From Candidatus Zixiibacteriota bacterium (GTDB taxonomy: Bacteria; Zixibacteria; MSB-5A5; UBA10806): DNA of 44,149 bases. Location: the NCBI GenBank assembly GCA_020348065.1, contig CP070742.1, forward strand, positions 3,322,345 to 3,366,493, written 5' to 3'. Positions within the stretch are counted from its first letter, which is position 1. Every line of letters begins with the position of its first letter. Below the pieces are notes generated by a model that saw nothing but the letters and a program-made list of their open reading frames with translations, was not told the origin of the DNA and made no database searches. Below, one piece after another: positions 19,336 through 26,868 of the stretch. Made by a program: the position numbers and the translations under genes.

Positions 19336-22008
19336 CTACCATCCGGCAAGAGATTCCAGGTTTTTGTTCAGGCGGCCGATGCTTTCCTCGGCGAGAACCT
19401 TTTTATCTTTCTCCGCTTCTATCACTTCCGAGGGAGCCCGGTTCAGAAAATCTGTATTGGCCAGCTTCTTTTTAATCCTTTCCAGATACTGCCTCTGTTT
19501 TTGAAGTTCTTTTTCGAGTCTGGCCCGCTCGCTTTCGAGATCTATTAAACCCTCCAACGGAATATAGATTTCCCCTACCGGGATAACAGACGATGCCGAA
19601 AGAGGCGGCTTCTTAACATCCGCGCCGATTGTAAGATCCTCGATTTTCCCGAGAGTAATAAGCTGGTTTTTTTGATTTTCCAGAATGATGGCTATTTTTT
19701 TATCGGAAGTCTTTATTATGACATCCGCCTTTTTGCCGGGCGGAACATCCATCTCTGACCTGATATTGCGGATCGCCCCAATCACAATCTGAATAACTTC
19801 AAAATCCTTCTCTATATTATCATTTATATATTTCAAGGGCGGTTTCGGCCAGCCCAGATTATTGAGGAATTCATCCTCGCCAACTTCGGGCAAAATATGA
19901 TAAACTTCTTCGGTAACATACGGCATAAACGGATGCAGCAATCTCAAAATCTGAACAAGCACGTATCCGGAAACCAGACGCGCCTTATTTTTGACATCTT
20001 CGGCCTGGTTTTTCGCGAGACGCGGTTTTATCATCTCTAAATACCAGTCGCAATAATCCTTCCAGATAAAATCATACGCCGTCTTGGCCGCGGTATTGAA
20101 TCGGTACCCCGATAGATAATTATTCACCTGACCAATGGATTTGGCCAACCTCGATAAAATCCAGATATCGGGAAGCTCGAGCTCTTCGGGATCGGTATCC
20201 ATTGACAACCTGTAATCATAACCGTTCATATTCGTAACTACAAATCTGGCGGCGTTCCAGATTTTGTTCGCGAAATTTCTGCCGATCTCGAAGCTTTTCT
20301 CATTGATAAGCGGGTCCTGCCCTTCGGGAGTGGCGAGGATCATGGATACCCTGAGAGCGTCGGCGCCGAATTTGTCAATTATATCAATGGGATCGATCCC
20401 GTTACCCTTGGATTTTGACATTTTCTCGCCGTTCTCATCACGCACAGTGCCATGTATATAAACGTCGTTGAAAGGGAGTTTACCGGTGAATTCATATGAG
20501 GCCATAATCATTCGGGCGACCCAGAGATAGATTATATCCGATGCGGTGAACAATGCCTTCGTGGGGAAAAACTTCATTAATTCAGGCGAATCTTCCGGCC
20601 AGCCGAATGTCGAAAAAGGCCAGAGCCATGATGAAAACCAGGTATCGAGAACGTCGGGATCCTGCTCGATTTTTGAGGATTTGCATTTCGTGCATTCTCT
20701 CGGAGCATCCCTGGCAACCATAATCTCGCCGCATCCCTTACAATGATAAGCCGGAATTCTATGGCCCCACCAGAGCTGCCGCGATATACACCAATCCCGA
20801 ATATTTTCCATCCAGTAAAGATAGGTTTTCGACCAGTGAGCGGGATGGAACTTGAGCTCACCGGATTTTAGAGCCTCGATGGCAGGCTTCGCCAGAGGCT
20901 CCATCTTAACAAACCATTGAATCGAAAGATACGGCTCCACCACCGTTTCACATCGATAACAGGTTGCCACCGCCAGTTTGTGATCTTCTATTTTGTCCAG
21001 ATAGCCATGTTCTTTTAACTCTTCGATCAGCTTTTTTCTGGCGGTAAATCTATCCATACCGGAAAAATCGCCGGCGTTTTTATTTAAGGTGCCGTCGTCA
21101 TTCAGGATATTCAACTTTTCGAGGTTATGGCGATCACCGATCTCAAAATCATTGGGATCATGAGCGGGAGTCACCTTAACGGCGCCCGTGCCAAATTCCA
21201 TATCGACGTAATTATCGGCTATTATCGGAAGTTCGCGGTCCAGTATAGGAAGTATCGCCGATTTTCCCACAAGATCCTTATAACGCTTATCTTTGGGATT
21301 GACCGCCACGCCGGTATCGCCAAGCATAGTCTCGGGACGCGTGGTTGCGACCGTCAAATACCTGTCCGATCCCTTAATTTTATATTTTATATACCACAGG
21401 TGAGAATCGATATCCTCGCGCTCGAGCTCATCATCCGATAAAGTGGTCAAACAGCGCGGACACCAGTTAATAAGACGATTTCCCCTGTAAATCAGCCCTT
21501 TCTCATATAATCTTATAAAAACTTCCTTTACGGCGCGAGACAGGCCCTCGTCCATGGTAAATCGTTTTCTTTCCCAGTCGCAGCTGCATCCGATTCTTTT
21601 CAATTGATTGAGGATTACATCGAATTTTTCCTCTTTCCAATCCCATACTTTTTTCAGAAATTTCTCGCGACCCAATTCTTGACGAGATTTGCCTTCTTTT
21701 GTAAGGTTTTTTTCAACGACAACTTGCGTCGCTATACCGGCATGGTCCACACCGGGCATCCATTCCACCTCGAAATCCATCAAACGTTTCCAGCGAATCA
21801 ATATATCCTGAAGGGTGTTATTGAGGGCATGGCCGAGATGCAGAATATCCGTAACATTCGGGGGAGGGATAACTATAGAAAACGGTTTTTTATCGGAATT
21901 CGGGTCTCCGTGAAACATACCCGATTTTTCCCATCGCGGATACCATAATCCTTCCGCTTTATGAGGATCGTACGTCTTGGGAATTTTCCTGATCATAACT
22001 TCTGCCAA
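19336..22008 (-). CDS. valS: Valyl-tRNA synthetase
   Basis: This 890-residue class I synthetase charges tRNA-Val. Signatures: PPPNVTDILHLGH (HIGH box at 57-60), the CP1 editing domain with TTRPETMLGDTGVAV, GTGAVKVTPAHDPNDF and zinc-type CKGCGEI...CTKCKSS, the EKMSKSKGN box (about 529), an anticodon-binding domain, and the C-terminal coiled coil (LIDLESERARLEKELQKQRQ onward) typical of ValRS. The frame starts with TTG at 22008; an in-frame ATG at 21996 is the alternative, and neither has an ideal ribosome site. A weak 4-5 bp GC hairpin followed by T residues lies just upstream (22025-22045), but no T-box features are visible. Confidence 0.97.
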   Translation of the reverse strand: MAEVMIRKIPKTYDPHKAEGLWYPRWEKSGMFHGDPNSDKKPFSIVIPPPNVTDILHLGHALNNTLQDILIRWKRLMDFEVEWMPGVDHAGIATQVVVEKNLTKEGKSRQELGREKFLKKVWDWKEEKFDVILNQLKRIGCSCDWERKRFTMDEGLSRAVKEVFIRLYEKGLIYRGNRLINWCPRCLTTLSDDELEREDIDSHLWYIKYKIKGSDRYLTVATTRPETMLGDTGVAVNPKDKRYKDLVGKSAILPILDRELPIIADNYVDMEFGTGAVKVTPAHDPNDFEIGDRHNLEKLNILNDDGTLNKNAGDFSGMDRFTARKKLIEELKEHGYLDKIEDHKLAVATCYRCETVVEPYLSIQWFVKMEPLAKPAIEALKSGELKFHPAHWSKTYLYWMENIRDWCISRQLWWGHRIPAYHCKGCGEIMVARDAPRECTKCKSSKIEQDPDVLDTWFSSWLWPFSTFGWPEDSPELMKFFPTKALFTASDIIYLWVARMIMASYEFTGKLPFNDVYIHGTVRDENGEKMSKSKGNGIDPIDIIDKFGADALRVSMILATPEGQDPLINEKSFEIGRNFANKIWNAARFVVTNMNGYDYRLSMDTDPEELELPDIWILSRLAKSIGQVNNYLSGYRFNTAAKTAYDFIWKDYCDWYLEMIKPRLAKNQAEDVKNKARLVSGYVLVQILRLLHPFMPYVTEEVYHILPEVGEDEFLNNLGWPKPPLKYINDNIEKDFEVIQIVIGAIRNIRSEMDVPPGKKADVIIKTSDKKIAIILENQKNQLITLGKIEDLTIGADVKKPPLSASSVIPVGEIYIPLEGLIDLESERARLEKELQKQRQYLERIKKKLANTDFLNRAPSEVIEAEKDKKVLAEESIGRLNKNLESLAGW

Positions 22009-22191
22009 TTTACCCTGCCTGTTTAAAATAAAAACGGGATAAACCCGCCTGCAAGACCAATTATTTGAAAAATATCAATCCTCTCTAAATACTATCGATC
22101 CCGGAATCTATTTATTTACTCCTCTTTTAAATATCCGGCATCATTTAAGACATTAAATCTACTCAATTTATTTCCAAAAACAAGCAATTTT

Positions 22192-22218
22192 TATAATATA
22201 GAGTGTCAATACTATAAT
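22192..22218 (+). promoter_or_regulatory. Candidate promoter for the DUF362/NapGH operon
   Basis: TATAAT occurs twice (22192-22197 and 22213-22218) in an AT-rich stretch. The second copy has no good -35 but lies 15 bases before the structured leader. The call rests on the -10 matches only. Confidence 0.35.
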
Positions 22219-22222
22219 GTCC

Positions 22223-22295
22223 TGGTGTATTCCCGACAGCGCACCATTCCCTTGCAAATTAACAAGACTGGTGCAATATTAATGCCTGTCGGAGG
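22223..22295 (+). promoter_or_regulatory. Structured 5' leader that can sequester the ribosome site (candidate RNA switch)
   Basis: Three nested stems can form: CCGACAG (22233-22239) with CTGTCGG (22286-22292), GCACCA (22241-22246) with TGGTGC (22269-22274), and CTTG (22251-22254) with CAAG (22263-22266). The outer stem contains the first two G of the GGAGG ribosome site (22291-22295) of the DUF362 gene. An upstream TGGTG (22223-22227) could compete for CACCA (22242-22246), giving an alternative fold. It does not match a riboswitch class I can recognise. Structure is seen; regulation is inferred. Confidence 0.45.
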
Positions 22296-22301
22296 ATTGA
22301 C

Positions 22302-23267
22302 ATGAGTGAAGACAAATTGAAACGCCGGGAATTCATCAAATTGGCGGGAAAAGCGTCGTTGCTGACAGCTGTTATGGGAACCGGCGGATATTTAATCTCG
22401 AAAAACGTTTACAGGCCATCGGGGGTAATTGCAATCAATATCGATTGTGATAAGTCCGTTCCTCCGGACCCCGAATATCCCGATCTTATAAGCATAAAAT
22501 CCGAAAACTACGATGACGCGATTGCCGCCGGCGTGGGATTGATCGGAGGAATCGGCAGATTCGTCACGCAGGGTGATATCGTAACTATAAAACCCAATAT
22601 AGGTTGGGATAGGACGCCGGAGCAGGGAGCTAATACCAATCCTGTCTTAATCGAGGCTGTGGCGAAGCTCTGTTTCGATGCGGGAGCGTCAAAAGTAATA
22701 ATAACCGATGCTCCCTGTAACGATTTTCGGCGGACCTTCCTTCGATCGGGAATAGGAGGGCTTTCAAAAAAAATCGGCGTAAACATAATCTATCCGGAAC
22801 AGCATCGGTTTGTAAATGTCGATCTGGGCGGCGAGATTCTTGGCAAGTGGCCGGTTCTAAGGCCGTTTCTTGAAACCGATAAACTGATAAACATGCCCGT
22901 CGTTAAACATCACAACTTGACGAGGATTACGGTGGGCATGAAAAACTGGTACGGGGTTCTTGGAGGACCCCGGGGTCGACTCCATCAGCAGATCGATACT
23001 TCTATCGCCGACCTGGCGGATTTTTTCAGACCCACCCTGATTATCGTAGATGCCACCCGTGTGCTTTTCCGTAACGGCCCTGTGGGGGGGTCCTTATCCG
23101 ATGTTGAAACTTATCATACTGTCATCGCCGCCACCGACCAGGTTGCCGCCGATTCCTATTCCTGCAGATTTCTGGATCTAAAGCCCGATTCCCTCATATT
23201 CCTGAAAATGGCGGAGTCGCGCGGATTGGGTAAAATCAAAGATTATAAACTTATCGAGAAGATATAA
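22302..23267 (+). CDS. DUF362 family protein with Tat signal
   Basis: This 321-residue protein begins with a twin-arginine signal (KRREFIKLAGKASLLTAVMG), so it should be exported folded, probably with a bound cofactor. The body fits the DUF362 family: VTIKPNIGWDRTPEQGANTNP, VLIEAVAKLCFDAGASKVIITDAP, KLINMPVVKHHNLTRITVGMKNWYG and LIIVDATRVLFRNGP. No CxxC cluster motif is present in this copy. DUF362 has no established reaction and is often encoded with 4Fe-4S proteins, as here: the polyferredoxin starts 5 bases after its stop. GGAGG lies 6 bases before the ATG, partly inside the predicted leader hairpin. Confidence 0.85.
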   Translation: MSEDKLKRREFIKLAGKASLLTAVMGTGGYLISKNVYRPSGVIAINIDCDKSVPPDPEYPDLISIKSENYDDAIAAGVGLIGGIGRFVTQGDIVTIKPNIGWDRTPEQGANTNPVLIEAVAKLCFDAGASKVIITDAPCNDFRRTFLRSGIGGLSKKIGVNIIYPEQHRFVNVDLGGEILGKWPVLRPFLETDKLINMPVVKHHNLTRITVGMKNWYGVLGGPRGRLHQQIDTSIADLADFFRPTLIIVDATRVLFRNGPVGGSLSDVETYHTVIAATDQVAADSYSCRFLDLKPDSLIFLKMAESRGLGKIKDYKLIEKI

Positions 23268-23272
23268 AATAA

Positions 23273-24934
23273 ATGGCCGAGATATACGATTTCACCCGAA
23301 GGATTAAAAGGATAAGAAACATCCGCAGGTCATCTCAGGTTTTTTTTCTGTTGCTTTTTATTGTTTTGCTGTACCTGGCGGAGTTTTCATTCACGTCGTC
23401 TGGAAATCCGGGGGAAATCAATCCACCCTCTCAGTGGCTGAACCTCTTTCTCTACACCGATCCCCTCTCCGGTTTCGCCACAGGCATTTCCGCCTGGGTA
23501 TTGCTGTCGACGCTTCTATTGGGTTTGATTACCATGGCAGGCACCATTTTCTTCGGACGTTTTTTTTGCGGATGGGTTTGCCCACTGGGTACGCTCAATC
23601 ACGCGATGTCCAGCTTTAAATCCGAAAGAAAAAGCAGGAAGGGCAAAAGCCTGATTGATTCGAACAGATACCATAGGTACCAGGGCTGGAAATATTATAT
23701 TCTTTTCGGTCTCATTGCACTTGCCATTGCCGGATCGGTTCAAACCGGGCTTTTCGACCCCATTACTATTGCGGCAAGATCTTTCGGTATGGTAATAATC
23801 CCGGCGTTAAATACCGCCGTAAACGATATGGCGGCCGCTCTTTCCGATTCTTCTTTTCCGATTTTCAGATTTTTCGGAGCGGCTATTTTTAAAATTTCTT
23901 CCGGGACGATTACCTATCTCAAGCAGCCCCGCTTCCACGGCATTTTCTGGCTGGCGCTTATATTTTTGCTTATACTGGTTGCCAACCGCCTATTCACCCG
24001 ATTCTGGTGCAGGGGATTATGCCCCCTGGGGGCTTTCCTGGGAATCCTGAGCCGTTATTCGATATTCGGATTGTATAAACATACGGAGAGGTGCAATGAT
24101 TGTGACCTGTGTCTCCTGCATTGCCAGGGGGGTGACGATCCTCACGGAGATATCCCCCACCGACGGCCGGAATGTCATTTATGTTTGAACTGTAAAGCGG
24201 CATGTCCCGAAAATGCCCTGTCTTTCAAATTCCAGCCCTATTTAAAACAATACAATCCCAGGCCCGATTTAACGACCCGGAGGACAATCCTGGCCGGTAT
24301 CGCGGGCCTCGCCGCCTTTCCGGTGATTCGAAGCGGCGATAAGTTTATAAATGAGCCTTCTTTTATTCGGCCGCCGGGATCTCTGATCGAGGAAGATTTT
24401 CTTAAACAATGTATACGCTGCGGCCAGTGTATGAAAATCTGCCCGACCAATGTCCTCCAACCAGCATTGCTCGAAACCGGTTGGGAGGGAATATTCAGCC
24501 CCGTCCTTATGGCGAGAATCGGGTATTGCGAACATTACTGCACGTTATGCGGTGAGATCTGCCCGACAGGTGCTATACGGAAACTAAAATCCGAGGAAAA
24601 ATTTGGCCAGACGGGACCCCCGCCCATTAAAATCGGTACGGCCTTTTTCGACAAAGGACGATGTCTCCCCTGGGCTTTCGGAACAACATGCATTGTATGC
24701 GAGGAGTGGTGCCCAACGTCCCCCAAAGCGATCTGGCTGGAAGACGCGGAGGTAATCGACAGACAGGGCAGCAAGAAAATAGTCCGTTTGCCTCATGTCG
24801 ATATAGATAAGTGCACGGGATGCGGCGCCTGCGAATACGCTTGCCCGATCTCGGGTAAACCGGGCGTCTATATCACCTCGGCGGGCGAAACCCGCGATCC
24901 CAACAGGTCACTTCTTTTAGGAAAAAGAAAATAA
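23273..24934 (+). CDS. Membrane polyferredoxin, NapH-type domain fused to a NapG-type domain
   Basis: This 553-residue protein has two parts. The first (about 1-325) is NapH-like: four or more membrane segments, two CX3CP motifs after helices (FCGWVCPLG and WCRGLCPLG) and two 4Fe-4S motifs (CNDCDLCLLHC, CHLCLNCKAACP). A twin-arginine-like TTRRTILAGIAGLAAFP follows at about 334-350. The second part is NapG-like with four cluster motifs (CIRCGQCMKICP, CEHYCTLCGEICP, CIVCEEWCP with an upstream Cys, CTGCGACEYACP). NapGH moves electrons from quinol to periplasmic reductases, but no nap or nos reductase is encoded nearby, so the acceptor is unknown. It is co-transcribed with the DUF362 gene. Confidence 0.85.
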   Translation: MAEIYDFTRRIKRIRNIRRSSQVFFLLLFIVLLYLAEFSFTSSGNPGEINPPSQWLNLFLYTDPLSGFATGISAWVLLSTLLLGLITMAGTIFFGRFFCGWVCPLGTLNHAMSSFKSERKSRKGKSLIDSNRYHRYQGWKYYILFGLIALAIAGSVQTGLFDPITIAARSFGMVIIPALNTAVNDMAAALSDSSFPIFRFFGAAIFKISSGTITYLKQPRFHGIFWLALIFLLILVANRLFTRFWCRGLCPLGAFLGILSRYSIFGLYKHTERCNDCDLCLLHCQGGDDPHGDIPHRRPECHLCLNCKAACPENALSFKFQPYLKQYNPRPDLTTRRTILAGIAGLAAFPVIRSGDKFINEPSFIRPPGSLIEEDFLKQCIRCGQCMKICPTNVLQPALLETGWEGIFSPVLMARIGYCEHYCTLCGEICPTGAIRKLKSEEKFGQTGPPPIKIGTAFFDKGRCLPWAFGTTCIVCEEWCPTSPKAIWLEDAEVIDRQGSKKIVRLPHVDIDKCTGCGACEYACPISGKPGVYITSAGETRDPNRSLLLGKRK

Positions 24935-25010
24935 TACAAAAACCTATCGGGCTATAATACTTATAGAGTACCTCCGAAAGATATTTAACTTTATACAACC
25001 GCGAGTAACT

Positions 25011-25036
25011 AACCCCCCTGCCGAAGCAGGGGGGTT
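25011..25036. repeat. Perfect 11-bp palindrome with CGAA loop
   Basis: AACCCCCCTGC (25011-25021) pairs perfectly with GCAGGGGGGTT (25026-25036) around CGAA. There is no T run after it on either strand, so it is not a textbook terminator. It may still end the NapGH transcript about 80 bases upstream, or belong to a dispersed palindromic repeat family. Confidence 0.6.
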
Positions 25037-25081
25037 GACCAGTACATCAGAAACCCAATCACCACCTACCACACCATGTCT

Positions 25082-25130
25082 GGTTTTCGCTATTGATTGT
25101 GATAATTTTCACAATCTCCTAACGAAAACC
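25082..25130. repeat. Nested inverted repeat (two 8-bp stems)
   Basis: GGTTTTCG (25082-25089) pairs with CGAAAACC (25123-25130), and inside it GATTGTGA (25095-25102) pairs with TCACAATC (25109-25116). The internal loop is CTATT against TCCTAA and the apical loop is TAATTT. All 16 pairs are perfect. No recognised RNA class matches. Confidence 0.6.
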
Positions 25131-25190
25131 ATCCTATTAAATAATAAATTTAGCCTTATATCTTGTCAAGTAAAAAATGTGTCATTTCAA

Positions 25191-25221
25191 TAAAAAATGC
25201 CTCGCGATATGCGAGGCATTT
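25191..25221 (-). terminator. Rho-independent terminator of the PorV/PorQ-SPOR gene
   Basis: AAATGCCTCGC (25195-25205) and GCGAGGCATTT (25211-25221) form a perfect 11-bp stem with a 5-base loop. Read on the minus strand it is followed by a T run (complement of the A run at 25192-25197). It lies about 30 bases after the gene's stop. Confidence 0.85.
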
Positions 25222-25252
25222 GCGACCTTACTAAAACAAGGAGAAAGTCAGG

Positions 25253-26524
25253 CTACATTTCCTGTATAAAACAAAATATCCCGTCTTTTTCAAAATTGGC
25301 TTTTTTCTTCTCGGCTTTGGATTTGTTATCCGTTTCGTCCAGCACAATTCTATATTCCTTCTGTCCATCATAGTATAGATTCGCTCTCACACCCAATTTT
25401 TTTAACATCTCGATATGTTTCTGAGCCGACGCTTCGTTATGATATCTGGCGGCGCAGATCTGATAGATTTTTCCCCGATCTTTCGAGTTATCGCTCAATG
25501 GTTTGGGCTGGATATTCTGTATTGGTACATTTTCTTCATCGTTATCGGTGTAGAAATCCTGTACCGAAGCTTCGCTTTTCTGCATGATTTCTGATTTTTC
25601 ATTCTTTTTTATCGATCTGGTTTTGCCGAATTTAAATACAAACGATACTTGATGGGTACCGCCCATTATGTCGTTTACGTTATAGGCATAATCGAGATTG
25701 TGATTGGATATGTTGATTCCCGCCCCGAAAGATATACCGCTTTTACTATCATAGTTCCGCCTGGTATCGTATCCGCCTCTGATCATGAAAACGTTGTCAT
25801 AAGAATATTCGAGCCCCGTCTTGAACGAAAAATCCCCGTGAAGCGGCATAGAGCCGCCAATCATAAGTGAAAGCTCCGGTCCGAAAGGTTCGTAAGATAC
25901 GCCGGCGTTGAAAGTCGTCGGCAAGGGTGATGAGGCCGTTTCATACTTCAAATTCGGTCCGAAGTTCATAACCGATAATCCAGCCGTATATTTGTATGCT
26001 CTGTATTGCAAACCGAAATCCCCGGCGAATCCCTTAACGCTTACGTCATCCAGCTTCTCCGTGACGCCTTTAATTCCCAATCCCACAAGAAATTTATCAG
26101 TAATCCTGTGACCGTATGACACATTCAACGCCATGTCATAGGCCTCTATGTTTCCCAAAGGAGCGCCAGTTTCAGAATAGCTTTTTATCGATCCGTAGGT
26201 AAGATATGAGAATGACAATCCGAATCCGCCGAAACTGCCAATCGGCATCCCGCATCCAAGATATTCATATCTGAGATCCTGATACCATTCGGTATGCATC
26301 CCGGCTATCTGGTAGTTCTCAATGGAAGCAAGCCCGGCTGGATTATAGAACGATGATACCGGGCCATCAGCTATCGCAGAAAAAGCGCCACCCGTAGCCG
26401 ATGATTTTGCGCTTACTCCGATATTCAAAAAATCCATCGCCGCCGATCCCGCTCCCTGCGCCAGACCGTCGGCCGTTACAAACAACAGCATGAACGTGCT
26501 AAATATTGCCGTTAAAACTCTCAT
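25253..26524 (-). CDS. PorV/PorQ-family outer-membrane barrel with C-terminal SPOR domain
   Basis: The ATG at 26524 is chosen because GGAGG sits 4 bases upstream; the frame also has a TTG one codon earlier. A signal peptide (to about residue 23, LAQG) precedes the family hallmark AAMDFLNIGVSAKSSATGGAFSAIADGPVSSFYNPAGLASI, seen in PorV/PorQ-like barrels of T9SS organisms. Beta-strand repeats follow to about residue 310, then a polar linker and a SPOR-like domain (about 345-423: IYQICAARYHNEASAQKHIEM ... KEYRIVLDETDNKSKAEKKK). SPOR domains bind denuded peptidoglycan, so the protein could tie the barrel to the cell wall. It may shuttle T9SS cargo, but barrel function is not shown by sequence alone. 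Confidence 0.82.
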   Translation of the reverse strand: MRVLTAIFSTFMLLFVTADGLAQGAGSAAMDFLNIGVSAKSSATGGAFSAIADGPVSSFYNPAGLASIENYQIAGMHTEWYQDLRYEYLGCGMPIGSFGGFGLSFSYLTYGSIKSYSETGAPLGNIEAYDMALNVSYGHRITDKFLVGLGIKGVTEKLDDVSVKGFAGDFGLQYRAYKYTAGLSVMNFGPNLKYETASSPLPTTFNAGVSYEPFGPELSLMIGGSMPLHGDFSFKTGLEYSYDNVFMIRGGYDTRRNYDSKSGISFGAGINISNHNLDYAYNVNDIMGGTHQVSFVFKFGKTRSIKKNEKSEIMQKSEASVQDFYTDNDEENVPIQNIQPKPLSDNSKDRGKIYQICAARYHNEASAQKHIEMLKKLGVRANLYYDGQKEYRIVLDETDNKSKAEKKKANFEKDGIFCFIQEM

Positions 26525-26868
26525 CAATCCTCCAGGATTAATATTTCAGGCCATTAAGAAGGCAAATGGCATGCCCTGCGGATCAATCCGGCTTAAAAAT
26601 CATAAGTATTATTATTTCAATAAGTTAGATCGGCGCATGAGACCCGGAAAATTAACCGATACGTTCAGATTATGATAATAAATATGGCAGCAAATCCGGA
26701 TCGATGAGAAATTTTCAATTATTAAATGACCGCTTATTCATTAAGGTAATTTAAGTGATTTTAAGTTAACGGATTACGGAGTATCGACCGGAATGATATT
26801 AAAATGCTCAATATTAAATCAAAATAAAAGTAATGATCATTTCAAAATGAAACAGCCGAGATCTATCT
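26525..26868. other. AT-rich intergenic region, no gene seen
   Basis: About 340 bases lie between the TIGR00300 gene's stop and the PorV/PorQ-SPOR start, both on the minus strand. It contains the GGAGGAT ribosome site of the barrel gene and probably its promoter, though no convincing -35/-10 pair was found. No long inverted repeat or coding frame stands out. Confidence 0.6.

Larger units (their letters stand above)
24935..25252. other. Convergent intergenic region with three hairpins
   Basis: No gene is visible. The region holds three strong inverted repeats: 25011-25036 (11 bp, CGAA loop, no T run on either side), 25082-25130 (two nested 8-bp stems) and 25195-25221 (11 bp with a T run on the minus side, called separately as a terminator). 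The rest is AT-rich. Confidence 0.7.

Noticed and set aside
22009-22140. T-box or attenuator before valS
   Set aside because: No specifier loop or T-box sequence was found; the only structure is a 4-5 bp GC stem with a T-rich tail near 22025-22045, too weak to call.
25082-25130. Integron attC-like site
   Set aside because: The nested stems recall attC, but no proper RYYYAAC/GTTRRRY pair is present and no integrase or cassette array is nearby.
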